Shown here piece after piece: positions 52,877 to 62,802 of a DNA stretch of 64,000 nucleotides. Each line of letters begins with the position of its first letter. The first letter of the stretch is position 1. The translations under genes and the position numbers were made by a program. The stretch comes from Dietzia massiliensis. Lineage in GTDB: Bacteria; Actinomycetota; Actinomycetes; Mycobacteriales; Mycobacteriaceae. The notes beneath the pieces were generated by a model, which was given only the letters and a program-made list of their open reading frames with translations, searched no databases and had not been told where the DNA came from. The stretch is taken from assembly GCF_018390595.1 (NCBI RefSeq), contig NZ_JAHBAV010000008.1:1-64000 (forward strand), read 5' to 3'.

Positions 52877-53422
52877 TCAGCGACCCAGCGCGGCGAGCGC
52901 GCGGGCGTTGATCTCCTCGACCTCACCGACGGCGTCGATGCTCTTGACGTCGCCCGCGTAGTACTCGAGCAGCGGGGCGGTCTCGGACCGGTACACCGAC
53001 ATGCGGTTCCGGATCACGTCCTCGGTGTCGTCCTCGCGACCACGGGCCAGCATCCGCTGGACGACCGTGTCGTCGTCGACCTTGAACTCCAGCACCGCGT
53101 CGAGGGAGCACCCCGCCTCCGAGAGCATCTCCTTGAGGGCGTCCGCCTGCGCGACGCTGCGGGGGTACCCGTCGAGAAGGAACCCCTCCTCGGCGTCGGG
53201 CTCGGCGATCCGGGCCTTGACCATGCGGTTGGTCACCTCGGCGGGGACCAGGTTGCCGGCGTCGATGTAGCCCTTCGCCTCCTTGCCCAGGTCGGTGCCC
53301 TGGGAGATGTTGGCACGGAAGAGGTCGCCGGTCGAGATGTGGGGCACGCCGAGCTTCTCCGACAACAGAGCCGCCTGGGTTCCCTTACCGGCACCGGGAG
53401 GGCCGAGGAGGACGAGACGCAT
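52877..53422 (-). CDS. adk: adenylate kinase
   Basis: A 181-residue adenylate kinase with P-loop GPPGAGKGT at residues 7-15, [10 protein letters not shown] and [13 protein letters not shown]. The LID is short and lacks zinc-binding Cys, typical for actinobacteria. It interconverts ATP, ADP and AMP. It sits 48 bases downstream of secY. Confidence 0.98.
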   Translation of the reverse strand: MRLVLLGPPGAGKGTQAALLSEKLGVPHISTGDLFRANISQGTDLGKEAKGYIDAGNLVPAEVTNRMVKARIAEPDAEEGFLLDGYPRSVAQADALKEMLSEAGCSLDAVLEFKVDDDTVVQRMLARGREDDTEDVIRNRMSVYRSETAPLLEYYAGDVKSIDAVGEVEEINARALAALGR

Positions 53423-53470
53423 GGTGGGGACCAGCCTTTCTACAGTGGGGTTGCTCGGACGAGGCCGCGG

Positions 53471-54793
53471 CTACTTCAGGAAGCCCTCGTAGTTGCGCTG
53501 CATCAACTGGGCTTCGATCTGCTTCACGGTGTCGAGGCCCACGGAGACCATGATGAGCACGGCGGTGCCGCCGAACGGCATGTTCTGCATGTCGCCACCC
53601 CCGCTGCCCATGTCGAGGAAGATGTTCGGGAGCACGGCAATGAGGCCGAGGTACAGCGAACCGAAGAGCAGGATCCGGTTGAGGACGTAGCCCAGGTACT
53701 CGGCGGTCGGGCGTCCGGGCCGGATCCCCGGGATGAAGCCTCCGTACTTCTTCATGTTCTCGGCCTGCTCCATCGGATCGAACTGGATGGCCACGTAGAA
53801 GTACGCGAAGAAGATGATGAGGGCGAAGTACAGGACGATGTAACCCCAGCTCGACGGGTTCTGGAGGTACTGCATCACGTAGCGCTGCCAGAACCCGTCA
53901 CCCGACGGCTCGGGGCCCTGCACCAGCTGGGTGATGAGGATCGGCACGTACATGAGCGACGACGCGAAGATCACGGGGATGACACCCGCCTGGTTGACCT
54001 TCAGCGGCAGGTAGGTCGAGGTCCCGCCGTACTGACGGCGACCGACCATCCGCTTGGCGTACTGGACGGGGATCCGGCGCTGTCCCTGCTCGACGAAGAC
54101 GACGGCGACGACGATGAGCACGACCGCGAACATGACCGCGGCGAACTTCATGGTCGACGAGTTCTGGTAGATGTTCACGCCCTCGGCGGGGATGCGGGAC
54201 GCGATGCCGGCGAAGATGAGCAGCGACATGCCGTTGCCGACGCCGCGATCGGTGATGAGCTCGCCGAACCACATCACGAGGGCCGCGCCGGCGGTCATGA
54301 CGATCACGATCGTGATGAGCGTGAGGATGTCGTCGTCCATGAGGACGGACTGCCCGTTACCGAGGAGCTGTCCCCGGTCGGCCAGCGCGACGATGCCGGC
54401 GGACTGGAGGACGGCCAGCGCGATGGTCAGATAGCGCGTGTACTGCGTCATCTTGGCCTGGCCGGACTGCCCCTCCTTCTTCAGCTGCTCGAAGTAAGGG
54501 ATGACCACGGTGAGCAGCTGGACGATGATGCTCGCAGTGATGAACGGCATGATGCCGATCGCGAAGACGGACAGCTGCAGCAGCGCGCCACCGGAGAACA
54601 GGTTGACCAGGGAGTACAACTGGGCGTTGTCCCCGGTCATCGCGGTGTCGAGCAGGCCGCGCAGCTTGGGGTAGTCGACGCCGGGCGACGGGATCTGCGC
54701 GCCGATCCGGTAGAGGATGATGATCCCGAGGGTGAAGAGGATCTTCTTCCTCAGGTCCCGGTCCTTGATCGCGGACGCGAGTGCGGAGAGCAC
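53471..54793 (-). CDS. secY: preprotein translocase subunit SecY
   Basis: A 440-residue channel subunit with ten membrane helices. The N-terminus is LSALASAIKDRDLRKKILFTLGIIILYRIGAQIPSPGVD, and the conserved cytoplasmic loops are RRIPVQYAKRMVG and GIRPGRPTAEYL. GTG at 54793 with AGGAGG upstream. A terminator-like hairpin separates it from rplO. Confidence 0.98.
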   Translation of the reverse strand: MLSALASAIKDRDLRKKILFTLGIIILYRIGAQIPSPGVDYPKLRGLLDTAMTGDNAQLYSLVNLFSGGALLQLSVFAIGIMPFITASIIVQLLTVVIPYFEQLKKEGQSGQAKMTQYTRYLTIALAVLQSAGIVALADRGQLLGNGQSVLMDDDILTLITIVIVMTAGAALVMWFGELITDRGVGNGMSLLIFAGIASRIPAEGVNIYQNSSTMKFAAVMFAVVLIVVAVVFVEQGQRRIPVQYAKRMVGRRQYGGTSTYLPLKVNQAGVIPVIFASSLMYVPILITQLVQGPEPSGDGFWQRYVMQYLQNPSSWGYIVLYFALIIFFAYFYVAIQFDPMEQAENMKKYGGFIPGIRPGRPTAEYLGYVLNRILLFGSLYLGLIAVLPNIFLDMGSGGGDMQNMPFGGTAVLIMVSVGLDTVKQIEAQLMQRNYEGFLK

Positions 54794-54924
54794 ATGTCCT
54801 CCTGGTCGTGGTCGGCTGTGGGCCGCCGGTCGTCGAAAGCAGATGCGCCGGGAGCGGGTCGGACGGACCGCACGGCGGTCGCCGGGCCCGGAGCGCACAA
54901 CGGGAAAACTCTATCAAGACGAGG

Positions 54925-54963
54925 GCAGGGGCCGGATCCGAGACTCTCGGACCCGACCCCTGC
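54925..54963 (-). terminator. strong hairpin between rplO and secY
   Basis: An 18-base stem with two mismatches (54925-54942 with 54946-54963) lies 35 bases past the rplO stop. On the minus strand it is followed by TCTTGATAGAGTTTT. It probably ends the spc operon; TAGAGT could serve as a -10 for secY-adk-map. Confidence 0.72.
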
Positions 54964-54997
54964 GCACCTCAGCGGCCCACGAGGGGCCGGCCGGGGA

Positions 54998-55444
54998 TCA
55001 GGCTCCGGCCTCCGACACGCTTCCGCCGGCGGCCTCGATCTTGCTCTTGGCCGACGCGGAGACCTTGTCGACGGTCAGGGTGACGGCGACGGAGATCTCC
55101 CCGTCACCGAGAACCTTGACCGGCTGGTTCTTGCGGACAGCGCCCGCGTCGACGAGCTCGGCCACGCCGATCTCGCCGCCGTTGGGGAACAGCCGCTGGA
55201 TGTCGGACACGTTGACGACCTGGAAGACGACCTTGTTGCGGTTCTTGAAGCCCTTGAGCTTCGGGAGCCGCATGTGGATCGGCATCTGGCCGCCCTCGAA
55301 CGCCGCGGGGACGTTCTTACGCGCCTTGGTGCCCTTGGTACCGCGGCCGGCGGTCTTGCCCTTCGATCCCTCACCACGACCCACGCGGGTCTTGTCGGTG
55401 TGGGCGCCGGGCGCCGGGCGCAGGTGGTGCAACTTGATGGTCAT
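54998..55444 (-). CDS. rplO: 50S ribosomal protein L15
   Basis: A 148-residue L15: [34 protein letters not shown] ... and [13 protein letters not shown] chose the ATG at 55444. A GTG at 55450 overlapping the rpmD stop (GTGA) is a possible second start. It is the last gene of its block before the hairpin. Confidence 0.97.
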   Translation of the reverse strand: MTIKLHHLRPAPGAHTDKTRVGRGEGSKGKTAGRGTKGTKARKNVPAAFEGGQMPIHMRLPKLKGFKNRNKVVFQVVNVSDIQRLFPNGGEIGVAELVDAGAVRKNQPVKVLGDGEISVAVTLTVDKVSASAKSKIEAAGGSVSEAGA

Positions 55445-55446
55445 GC

Positions 55447-55629
55447 TCACTCCGTCTCTTCGACCACGACGAGGTGGTTCACGACGTTGATGAGACCCCG
55501 GGTCTGCGCGTTGTCCTCACGCACGACCGACTTCCGGATGCCCTTGAGGCCGAGCGTACGCAGGGAGTCCCGCTGGTTCTTCTTGGTCCCGACGGTCCCA
55601 CGGACCTGGGTGATCTTGAGGTTAGCCAT
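55447..55629 (-). CDS. rpmD: 50S ribosomal protein L30
   Basis: A 60-residue L30 ([32 protein letters not shown]...). It starts 2 bases after the rpsE stop. The usual spc order rpsE-rpmD-rplO is kept. Confidence 0.97.
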   Translation of the reverse strand: MANLKITQVRGTVGTKKNQRDSLRTLGLKGIRKSVVREDNAQTRGLINVVNHLVVVEETE

Positions 55630-55631
55630 GA

Positions 55632-56291
55632 TCAGGCCCCCTGTCCGGCACGCGCACGGAGCATGCCCGCGGGCGCGACGTCCTCAATCGGCAGGCCACG
55701 ACGTGCCGCGACCTCCTCGGGACGGTGCAGACCCTTGAGGGCGGCCACGGTCGCGTGAACGACGTTGATGGCGTTGTCCGAGCCGAGCGACTTGCAGAGG
55801 ATGTCGTTCACCCCGGCGGCCTCGAGCACGGCGCGGGCGGCGCCACCGGCGATGACACCGGTACCCGGGGAGGCCGGACGGAGCATGACGACACCGGCGG
55901 CGGCCTCACCCTGGATGGGGTGCGGGATGGTGGAGCCGATGAGCGGGACTCGGAAGAAGTTCTTCCGGGCCTCCTCCGATCCCTTCTGGATCGCGGCCGG
56001 CACCTCCTTGGCCTTGCCGTAGCCGACGCCCACCATGCCGTTGCCGTCACCGAGGATCACGAGCGCGGTGAAGCTGAAGCGACGACCGCCCTTCACGACC
56101 TTGGAGACACGGTTGATGGTGACGACGCGCTCGATGTACTGCGACTTCTCGTCGTCGTGGCGGCCACGACGATCATCGCGGCCCCGCCCACGGCCGCGGT
56201 CGCCGCCGCGCCCCTGGGCGTTGTCGTTGGTGTTCTTGTTGTCTGCGGCGGGCCCGTTGCTTCCGCCGTCACGACGCTGACGTCCCGGCAT
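55632..56291 (-). CDS. rpsE: 30S ribosomal protein S5
   Basis: A 219-residue S5. An Arg/Gly/Asp-rich N-terminal extension of about 48 residues precedes the conserved [47 protein letters not shown]. Extensions of this kind occur in other actinobacterial S5 proteins. Confidence 0.97.
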   Translation of the reverse strand: MPGRQRRDGGSNGPAADNKNTNDNAQGRGGDRGRGRGRDDRRGRHDDEKSQYIERVVTINRVSKVVKGGRRFSFTALVILGDGNGMVGVGYGKAKEVPAAIQKGSEEARKNFFRVPLIGSTIPHPIQGEAAAGVVMLRPASPGTGVIAGGAARAVLEAAGVNDILCKSLGSDNAINVVHATVAALKGLHRPEEVAARRGLPIEDVAPAGMLRARAGQGA

Positions 56292-56334
56292 CAGACGGTC
56301 CTTCCATTAGCGGTCAGTGCAGTGGTGTTGGTCA

Positions 56335-56730
56335 TCAGAACTCCAGCCCACCCTCGCGGGCGGCGTCGGCGAGCGACGCGATCCGGCCGTGGTACTTGTT
56401 GCCACCACGGTCGAACACGACGGCGTCGATGCCGGCGGCCTTGGCGCGCTCGGCCAGGAGCTGGCCGACCTTCGCGCTGCGGGCCTTCTTGTCGCCCTCG
56501 AGGGAGCGCACATCGGCCTCGATGGTCGACGCGGCGGCGAGCGTGCGGCCCGCCTGGTCGTCGACGATCTGGGCGTGGATGTGGCGCGAGGACCGGTTGA
56601 CGACCAACCGCGGGCGCTCCGGCGTGCCGGAGACCTTCTTGCGGAGGCGGTAATGGCGCCGGGCGCGACCCTCGCGACGTGCGGTCGAGGCGTCGGTTCC
56701 CAGCGGGGAACGCTTCTTGGTGCTGCTCAT
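56335..56730 (-). CDS. rplR: 50S ribosomal protein L18
   Basis: A 131-residue L18 that binds 5S rRNA ([35 protein letters not shown] ... [12 protein letters not shown]). ATG at 56730 follows the rplF stop by 2 bases; a GTG at 56736 overlaps that stop. Confidence 0.97.
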   Translation of the reverse strand: MSSTKKRSPLGTDASTARREGRARRHYRLRKKVSGTPERPRLVVNRSSRHIHAQIVDDQAGRTLAAASTIEADVRSLEGDKKARSAKVGQLLAERAKAAGIDAVVFDRGGNKYHGRIASLADAAREGGLEF

Positions 56731-56732
56731 GA

Positions 56733-57269
56733 TCACTTACCCGTCTTTCCGACCTTGCGACGGACCTGCTCGCCGGCGTAGCGGATGCCCTTGCCCTTGT
56801 ACGGGTCGTGCTTCCGCAGTCGCTTGATGTTGGCGGCGATCTGGCCCACCTGCTGCTTGTCGATACCGGAGATCGAGAACTTGGTCGCACCGTCCACGGC
56901 GAACGTGATGCCGTCCGGAGCGGCGACCGGCACCGGGTGCGAGTAACCGAGGGCGAACTCGAGGTCCGAGCCCTTGGCCACGACGCGGTAACCGACGCCG
57001 AAGATCTCCATGTCCTGCTTGTAACCCTCGGTCACGCCCACGACCATGTTGTTGACCAGCGAGCGGGAGAGGCCGTGCAGGGAGCGGTTGTCGCGGTGGT
57101 CGTCGGGACGGTTCACCGTGATGGTGTTGTCCTCGATGGTCACCGAGATGGGCTCGGGCAGCACCTGGGTGAGCTCACCCTTGGGGCCCTTGACCGTGAT
57201 GGTCTGGCCGTCGACCTTGATGTCGACACCGGACGGGACCGTGATCGGAGCCTTGCCGATACGTGACAT
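56733..57269 (-). CDS. rplF: 50S ribosomal protein L6
   Basis: A 178-residue L6 with [32 protein letters not shown] and the C-terminal [13 protein letters not shown]. It lies 12 bases after rpsH. Confidence 0.98.
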   Translation of the reverse strand: MSRIGKAPITVPSGVDIKVDGQTITVKGPKGELTQVLPEPISVTIEDNTITVNRPDDHRDNRSLHGLSRSLVNNMVVGVTEGYKQDMEIFGVGYRVVAKGSDLEFALGYSHPVPVAAPDGITFAVDGATKFSISGIDKQQVGQIAANIKRLRKHDPYKGKGIRYAGEQVRRKVGKTGK

Positions 57270-57281
57270 TTCGTCGCCCCC

Positions 57282-57680
57282 TTACCAGACGTAGGCGAGG
57301 ACTTCCCCGCCCACCTTCTTGTTGTTCGCCTGACGGTCGGTGAGCAGACCCTGGGACGTCGAGATGATCGCGACGCCCAGTCCGCCGAGGACCTTGGGCA
57401 GTTCGGTGGACTTGGCGTACACGCGCAGACCCGGCTTCGAGATGCGCTTGATGCCCTGGATGCTCCGCTGGCGGGACGGGCCGTACTTCAGATCGATGGT
57501 GAGCTTCTTGCCCACCTCGGCGTCGGAGACGGCGTAGTCGGCGATGTAACCCTCCTGCTTGAGGATCGCCGCGATGTTGCCCTTGAGCTTGGAATGCGGC
57601 ATCGACACGGTGTCGTGGAACGCCGAGTTGGCGTTACGCACACGCGTCAGCATGTCCGCGATGGGATCGGTCATCGACAT
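57282..57680 (-). CDS. rpsH: 30S ribosomal protein S8
   Basis: A 132-residue S8 ([21 protein letters not shown] ... [35 protein letters not shown]). The start is either ATG 57680 (MSMTDPI, chosen because it matches the M. tuberculosis form) or ATG 57674. A six-codon frame (MVHPCR) from 57691 ends in a TGA that overlaps the ATG at 57674. The upstream 271 bases hold no rpsN. Confidence 0.96.
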   Translation of the reverse strand: MSMTDPIADMLTRVRNANSAFHDTVSMPHSKLKGNIAAILKQEGYIADYAVSDAEVGKKLTIDLKYGPSRQRSIQGIKRISKPGLRVYAKSTELPKVLGGLGVAIISTSQGLLTDRQANNKKVGGEVLAYVW

Positions 57681-57731
57681 GGATGGACCATGTTCCTTTC
57701 TCGTAACGGTTCCCATGCAACACGTCCCTCC

Positions 57732-57749
57732 GGCGACCTGTGGGTCGCC
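57732..57749. terminator. small hairpin in the rplE-rpsH gap
   Basis: GGCGACC-TGTG-GGTCGCC. Together with ACAGTG-n7-CACTGT at 57840-57858 it gives the 271-base rplE-rpsH interval two stem-loops. The function is unknown. Confidence 0.35.
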
Positions 57750-57951
57750 CGCGAACGTCGTGGGCCTATCACGAAGAGTGCGAATGTTCTCTTGTGTGGG
57801 ATCCGGCTCCCCGTGGGGCGCTCGGGTGTCCCGCCGTTCACAGTGCTCTTCTCACTGTTCACGACCAGACGACTGGGCCGTCTGCCCGTCGCCGGGGATC
57901 CGCGGTGCGGTGCCCCGGCGAGGACGGCCGGTCCGGCCTGGCAGGAGAGGC

Positions 57952-58524
57952 TCAGTTCTCCTTGAAGGGGAAACCGAGCTGCTTGAGCAGCGCCCGGCCC
58001 TCTTCGTCGTTCGTCGCGGTGGTGACGACGGTGATGTCCATACCACGCGGACGATCGACCTTATCGACGTCGATCTCGTAGAACATCGTCTGCTCGTTGA
58101 GACCGAAGGTGTAGTTGCCGTGGCCGTCGAACTGCTTGCCGGAGAGGCCGCGGAAGTCGCGGATACGCGGCAGGGCGACCGTGGTCAGACGGTCCAGGAA
58201 CTCCCACATGCGATCGCCACGCAGGGTGACGCGCGCACCGATGGGCATGCCCTCACGCAGCTTGAACTGCGCGATGGACTTGCGGGCCCGGCGAACCTCG
58301 GGCTTCTGACCGGTGATCAGGGTGAGGTCGTTGATCGCGCCGTTGATGAGCTTGGCATCGCGAGCGGCGTCGCCCACGCCCATGTTGACGACGACCTTGA
58401 CGACGCCCGGGATCTGCATAACGTTCGTGTACTCGAACGTCTCGTTCAGGGCCGGCTTGATCTCGTTGCGGTACTTCGCCTTGAGACGCGGGGTGTAGCC
58501 GGAGGGAAGTGCGGTCTCGGTCAT
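57952..58524 (-). CDS. rplE: 50S ribosomal protein L5
   Basis: A 190-residue L5 ([42 protein letters not shown]...). Start at ATG 58524; GTG 58530 overlapping the rplX stop is an alternative. It is separated from rpsH by a 271-base gap where rpsN lies in many genomes. Confidence 0.97.
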   Translation of the reverse strand: MTETALPSGYTPRLKAKYRNEIKPALNETFEYTNVMQIPGVVKVVVNMGVGDAARDAKLINGAINDLTLITGQKPEVRRARKSIAQFKLREGMPIGARVTLRGDRMWEFLDRLTTVALPRIRDFRGLSGKQFDGHGNYTFGLNEQTMFYEIDVDKVDRPRGMDITVVTTATNDEEGRALLKQLGFPFKEN

Positions 58525-58526
58525 GG

Positions 58527-58841
58527 TCACAGGTCCTTCCCGGTCTTACGCGAGACACGGACGCGCTTGCCGTTCTCGTCGGTGCGGATTCCCACCCGGG
58601 TCGGGGTGCCGTCGGCGTCCACGACCATCACGTTGGACACGTGGATCGGGGCCTCCTGGGTGACGATGCCACCGGAGGAGGCGCCACGCTCGGCAGCCGA
58701 GTTGGAGGTGTGCTTCTTGATGCGGTTGACGCCCTCGACGAGGACCTTCTCCTGCGCGGGGTAAGCCTGGATGACCTTGCCCTTCGCGCCCTTGTCCTTG
58801 CCCGAGATGACGAGCACGGTGTCGCCCTTGTGAACCTTCAT
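58527..58841 (-). CDS. rplX: 50S ribosomal protein L24
   Basis: A 104-residue L24 with the KOW motif [22 protein letters not shown]. It starts one base after the rplN stop. Confidence 0.97.
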   Translation of the reverse strand: MKVHKGDTVLVISGKDKGAKGKVIQAYPAQEKVLVEGVNRIKKHTSNSAAERGASSGGIVTQEAPIHVSNVMVVDADGTPTRVGIRTDENGKRVRVSRKTGKDL

Positions 58842-58842
58842 G

Positions 58843-59211
58843 TCAGAGCACCTCCGGAGCCAGCGAGACGATGCGCATGAACTTCTTGTCGCGCAGCTCG
58901 CGGCCGACGGGCCCGAAGATGCGCGTGCCGCGCGGGTCGTTGTCGTTCTTGATGATGACGGCGGCGTTCTCGTCGAACTTGATGTACGACCCGTCCGGGC
59001 GACGGCGCTCCTTGGCGGTGCGCACGATGACGGCCTTGACGACCTCACCCTTCTTGACGTTGCCGCCGGGGATGGCGTCCTTGACGGTGGCGACGATGAT
59101 GTCGCCCACGCCCGCGTAGCGACGCTTGGACCCGCCGAGAACGCGGATGCAGAGAATCTCCTTGGCACCCGTGTTGTCGGCGACCTTCAGCCGCGACTCC
59201 TGCTGGATCAT
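58843..59211 (-). CDS. rplN: 50S ribosomal protein L14
   Basis: A 122-residue L14 ([37 protein letters not shown]...). ATG at 59211. It is the first gene of the rplN-rplX-rplE unit, with its own promoter at 59319-59348, because an esterase gene separates it from rpsQ. Confidence 0.98.
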   Translation of the reverse strand: MIQQESRLKVADNTGAKEILCIRVLGGSKRRYAGVGDIIVATVKDAIPGGNVKKGEVVKAVIVRTAKERRRPDGSYIKFDENAAVIIKNDNDPRGTRIFGPVGRELRDKKFMRIVSLAPEVL

Positions 59212-59318
59212 GGTTCTCCTGACCAGGTCTGTTCGATGTGTGCCGGATACCGACCCGACACACGCGGTCATGCCGCCCGGGCGCGCGAAAGGTACGCGAC
59301 AGCTCGGGCAACTGTTCC

Positions 59319-59348
59319 AGTGTAGGGTGCGGCCCCTGCGCGGCCCAA
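59319..59348 (-). promoter_or_regulatory. promoter of the rplN-rplX-rplE unit
   Basis: On the minus strand TTGGGC (59343-59348), an 18-base spacer, TACACT (59319-59324). The start would lie about 100 bases before rplN. It begins within 20 bases of the esterase stop. Confidence 0.55.
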
Positions 59349-59355
59349 ATCCCGG

Positions 59356-60867
59356 TCAGCTACCCCCTGACCCCGCCGACCCGGCGCCGACCGAGCGGAG
59401 CGACCCGGAGGAACCGGACGAGCCGGCGGAACCCGTCGCGCCCGAAGAGCCGGTCAAGCCGGCCGAGCCGGTCGAGCTGGTCGAGCTGGTCGACCCCAGC
59501 GAACCCAGTGGGCCGTTCTCGCGGTCGGCCACTCCCCCGGTCGTGGCGCGCGAATTGGGAACGGCGGGCGCGAGGCCGGAGAGGATGTGCTGCAGGCCCG
59601 GAAGCATCTGTGGGACGAAGGCCGGCCAGTTGTGGATACCGGCGTCCATGTAGACGACCTCGAGATCGACGTCCGGGACCCCGCCCAGTGCGGCCTCGAG
59701 TGCGAGGGTGCTCTCGAATGACCCCTTCTCGAGGACGTGCCCGTCCAGCAGCACGAGTTCGTTGCTCCCGAAGTACCCCAGCTCGGTCGAGCCGACGAGC
59801 CCGGTGGCAGCGCTGAGGAACACGGACTGTCCGGCCAGCCCGCTCGGGTCGGCGACCGTGTCGTGGTCCTCCCACGCCTGCGATCCACGTGGTCCCCACA
59901 TGTTGGTCACCTCACCGTGGCGGGCGGCCACGGTCAGACGGGCGTACTGGTACCCGAGCTCGTCCAGTGTCGAATAGGCACCCGACACTCCCCCGGCCCC
60001 GCTGAACATCTCCGGAGTGGAGTTGGCCAGGTGGAGCGCCGACGCCGCCCCCATCGAGACGCCCAACACGCCCCAGTCCCCGTTGTGCGCGAGCCCGTCG
60101 GCGGCGCCTTCGAGACCCTGCTCGAGCAGCGGCGGCAGCTCCTCGGTCAGGAACGTCTCCCAGCTGTTGGGGCCGAGGACCGGATCGTCGGTCCGCCAGT
60201 CGGACCACATCGATGACGGAGCGCCGGTCGGCGCGATCACGTTGACGTCGAGGTCGCGCACGGCCGGATCGCCCCAGCCCATGCCACCGCTCCAGCCCGA
60301 GGGGGACTCGCTGCCCACACCGTCGAGGAAGTAGACGTTGGGGGCGTCGACGCCCGCGGGAGCGCGGTAGACCTCCACCCGCACGACCCGCTGCATCGTC
60401 GCCGACGTGACCGTCCAGACCTCGGCGCGCCCGTCGACCTCGTGTGGGGACGCGGGGAAGAGCGGATCTATGCTCCGCACCTCGGACCGGGTGATCGACT
60501 TGTCGCGGACCGCTATCGGCTGCCCGGGCGGCAGCGAGCTGCCGGGCCGAGCGAAATCCCCGGACCCGGCGTCCGCGAGTGATCCGAGGACGCCCGTCAA
60601 CGGGATCGGCGCGCCGAGATGGGTCGAGGCGGCAATACTCAGCGACGGTACCCCGAACAGGCTCCCGGGCACGACGCTCGGCGCCAGGGACGCAGGGTCG
60701 ACGGACCCCGGCCCGATCGATCCGGCGTCGGGGCTCTGCGCGGCGGCCGGCACGGCCCCGCCGGCGATCAGAGCCACCGCGGCTGCCGACGCGGCGAGGG
60801 CGCGCAATCCGCGGGCGGCCCCGGCTCGCACTTCCTTCCGCTGGTGGATATCCACTCGTACGGTCAT
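59356..60867 (-). CDS. secreted antigen-85-like esterase (mycolyltransferase family)
   Basis: A 503-residue exported protein of the esterase D/antigen 85 fold. The signal peptide ends near AAAQS (residue 44). A linker of about 110 residues precedes the catalytic domain (VYFLDGVGSESPSGWSGGMGWG, WSDWRTDDP, nucleophile in GVSMGAASAL near residue 275, His in HNWPAF near 411). The C-terminus is a low-complexity Ser/Gly/Thr tail of about 55 residues. The likely role is transfer or hydrolysis of mycolyl esters in the envelope. It lies between rplN and rpsQ. Confidence 0.85.
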   Translation of the reverse strand: MTVRVDIHQRKEVRAGAARGLRALAASAAAVALIAGGAVPAAAQSPDAGSIGPGSVDPASLAPSVVPGSLFGVPSLSIAASTHLGAPIPLTGVLGSLADAGSGDFARPGSSLPPGQPIAVRDKSITRSEVRSIDPLFPASPHEVDGRAEVWTVTSATMQRVVRVEVYRAPAGVDAPNVYFLDGVGSESPSGWSGGMGWGDPAVRDLDVNVIAPTGAPSSMWSDWRTDDPVLGPNSWETFLTEELPPLLEQGLEGAADGLAHNGDWGVLGVSMGAASALHLANSTPEMFSGAGGVSGAYSTLDELGYQYARLTVAARHGEVTNMWGPRGSQAWEDHDTVADPSGLAGQSVFLSAATGLVGSTELGYFGSNELVLLDGHVLEKGSFESTLALEAALGGVPDVDLEVVYMDAGIHNWPAFVPQMLPGLQHILSGLAPAVPNSRATTGGVADRENGPLGSLGSTSSTSSTGSAGLTGSSGATGSAGSSGSSGSLRSVGAGSAGSGGS

Positions 60868-60952
60868 GTGGCGTCCTGTCCTGGCTGGGCGATGTCGCTG
60901 TCGTGTGTGAGGCTCCGGTCCGTACCCGGGCCGATGACACAGTACGTTCCCC

Positions 60953-60980
60953 GTCGTATCAGCGTCTACTCATGTGACAA
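60953..60980 (-). promoter_or_regulatory. candidate promoter of the esterase gene
   Basis: On the minus strand TTGTCA (60975-60980), 16 bases, TACGAC (60953-60958). It lies just beyond the rpsQ terminator. Confidence 0.35.
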
Positions 60981-60988
60981 ATGCGAAC

Positions 60989-61019
60989 AACCCGCCCCCG
61001 GGAATCCCAGGGGCGGGTT
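60989..61019 (-). terminator. terminator after rpsQ (end of the S10 operon)
   Basis: AACCCGCCCC pairs with GGGGCGGGTT around an 11-base loop. On the minus strand it is followed by GTTCGCATTTGT. It lies 23 bases past the rpsQ stop. Confidence 0.75.
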
Positions 61020-61041
61020 GCTCGTGTGGAGCGGGGCGGAC

Positions 61042-61338
61042 CTACTTGGCGCGCTCCAGGACCTCCACGAGGCGGTACCGCTTCGAGGCGGACAGCGGGC
61101 GGGTCTCCATGATCCGCACGCGGTCGCCGACACCGGCGGTGTTGGTCTCGTCGTGCGCCTTGACGCGCTCCGTACGACGCATGATCTTGCCGTACAGCGG
61201 GTGCTTCACGCGGTCCTCGAGCTCGACGACGATGGTCTTCTCCATCTTGTCGGACACGACGTACCCGATCCGCACCTTGCGGCTGTTGCGCTCGGTGTTC
61301 TCGTTGGACTCAGTCACAACTGCTTCCTTGTCACTCAC
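61042..61338 (-). CDS. rpsQ: 30S ribosomal protein S17
   Basis: A 98-residue S17 with an N-terminal extension ([17 protein letters not shown]) before [34 protein letters not shown] start overlaps the rpmC stop (GTGA). It is the last gene of the S10 block, ended by a clear terminator. Confidence 0.97.
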   Translation of the reverse strand: MSDKEAVVTESNENTERNSRKVRIGYVVSDKMEKTIVVELEDRVKHPLYGKIMRRTERVKAHDETNTAGVGDRVRIMETRPLSASKRYRLVEVLERAK

Positions 61339-61565
61339 TTGGCATCACCCGGCGCCGCCGACAGCCCGAGCTCGCGCTCGCGCATGACGGTGTAGATGCG
61401 AGCGATGTCGTGACGGACGACACGCAGGCGACGGTTGTTGGTCAGCTGACCGGTGGCCATCTGGAAGCGCAGGTTGAACAGCTCTTCCTTGGCCTCACGC
61501 AGACGCGCGGTCAGCGCTTCCGCGTCGAGCTCGCGCAGCTCGGGGGCGGTGGTTCCACTAGCCAT
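61335..61565 (-). CDS. rpmC: 50S ribosomal protein L29
   Basis: A 76-residue L29 ([49 protein letters not shown]). Its ATG overlaps the rplP stop by one base (TGATG). Confidence 0.97.
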   Translation of the reverse strand: MASGTTAPELRELDAEALTARLREAKEELFNLRFQMATGQLTNNRRLRVVRHDIARIYTVMRERELGLSAAPGDAK

Positions 61566-61981
61566 CAGAACTGCTCCTCCCGGGTCACGATGCGGGTCTT
61601 ACAGGGGAGCTTGTGCTGCGCGCGGCGAAGCGCCTCGCGAGCGGTCTCCTCGTTCGGGTACGACATCTCGAAGAGGATGCGTCCCGGCTTGACGTTGGCG
61701 ACCCACCACTCGACCGACCCCTTACCGGAACCCATGCGGACCTCGGCGGGCTTCTTGGTCAGCGGACGGTCCGGGTAGATGTTGATCCAGACCTTGCCAC
61801 CACGCTTGATATGGCGGTTGATGGCGATACGAGCGGACTCGATCTGACGGTTGGTGACGTACGCCGGCTCGAGGGCCTGGATGCCGTAGTCACCGAACGT
61901 CACCTTGGTGCCGCCCTTGGCCGCACCGCTGCGGCCGGGGTGGTGCTGCTTGCGGTGCTTGACGCGCTTCGGGATCAGCAC
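61565..61981 (-). CDS. rplP: 50S ribosomal protein L16
   Basis: A 138-residue L16 ([18 protein letters not shown] ... [35 protein letters not shown]). GTG start 2 bases after the rpsC stop. Confidence 0.98.
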   Translation of the reverse strand: MLIPKRVKHRKQHHPGRSGAAKGGTKVTFGDYGIQALEPAYVTNRQIESARIAINRHIKRGGKVWINIYPDRPLTKKPAEVRMGSGKGSVEWWVANVKPGRILFEMSYPNEETAREALRRAQHKLPCKTRIVTREEQF

Positions 61982-61983
61982 GG

Positions 61984-62802
61984 TCAGGCCTCCTTGTTTT
62001 CTGCGGGCGCCTCGGCCGGGGCAGCCGAGCCGGCGCGGCCGGTCTCGGTGCTGGTGGCCGTGGTGCCCTGGGCGCCGGAGCGACGGGGCCGGCCGGCACC
62101 ACGCTCGCGGCGCGGGCCACGGTCAGCGCCACCGCGGTTGCTGGACTGGGCGTACTGGTCGGACTCGCGGCGACCGCCCACGACGTCGCCCTTGTAGATC
62201 CACACCTTGACGCCGATGCGACCGAAGGTCGTCTTGGCCTCGTACGTGCCGTAGTCGATCTCGGCACGGAGGGTGTGGAGCGGGACGCGACCCTCGTGGT
62301 AGCGCTCCGAACGGGACATCTCGGCACCGCCGAGACGACCCGAGCAGACCACCTTGATGCCCTTGACCTGCGGCTGGCGCATGGCGGACTGGATGCCCTT
62401 GCGCATCGCGCGGCGGAAGGCCACGCGGTTGGACAGCTGCTCGGCGATGCCCTGGGCAACGAGCTGGGCGTCGGCCTCGGTGTTCTTGATCTCGAGGATG
62501 TTGAGGTGGACCTGCTTGCCGGTGAGCTTCTCGAGCTCGCCGCGCAGGCGGTCGGCCTCGGCGCCACGACGACCGATCACGATGCCGGGACGGGCGGTGT
62601 GGATGTCCACGTGGACCCGGTCACGGGTACGCGAGATGTCCACGCCCGAGATGCCGGCACGCTCCATGCCCTTCGACAGGAGCTGGCGGATCTTGATGTC
62701 CTCGGACACGTAGTCGGCGTACTGCTTGTCGGCGAACCACTTGGACGTCCAGTCCGAGGTGATGCCCAGACGGAAGCCGTGCGGATGGATCTTCTGTCCC
62801 AT
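61984..62802 (-). CDS. rpsC: 30S ribosomal protein S3
   Basis: A 272-residue S3. It begins [24 protein letters not shown] and has the KH domain [23 protein letters not shown]. The C-terminal 55 residues are Arg/Gly/Ala/Glu-rich. Its ATG directly follows the rplV TAA, with GGAGGTG inside the rplV end. Confidence 0.98.
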   Translation of the reverse strand: MGQKIHPHGFRLGITSDWTSKWFADKQYADYVSEDIKIRQLLSKGMERAGISGVDISRTRDRVHVDIHTARPGIVIGRRGAEADRLRGELEKLTGKQVHLNILEIKNTEADAQLVAQGIAEQLSNRVAFRRAMRKGIQSAMRQPQVKGIKVVCSGRLGGAEMSRSERYHEGRVPLHTLRAEIDYGTYEAKTTFGRIGVKVWIYKGDVVGGRRESDQYAQSSNRGGADRGPRRERGAGRPRRSGAQGTTATSTETGRAGSAAPAEAPAENKEA

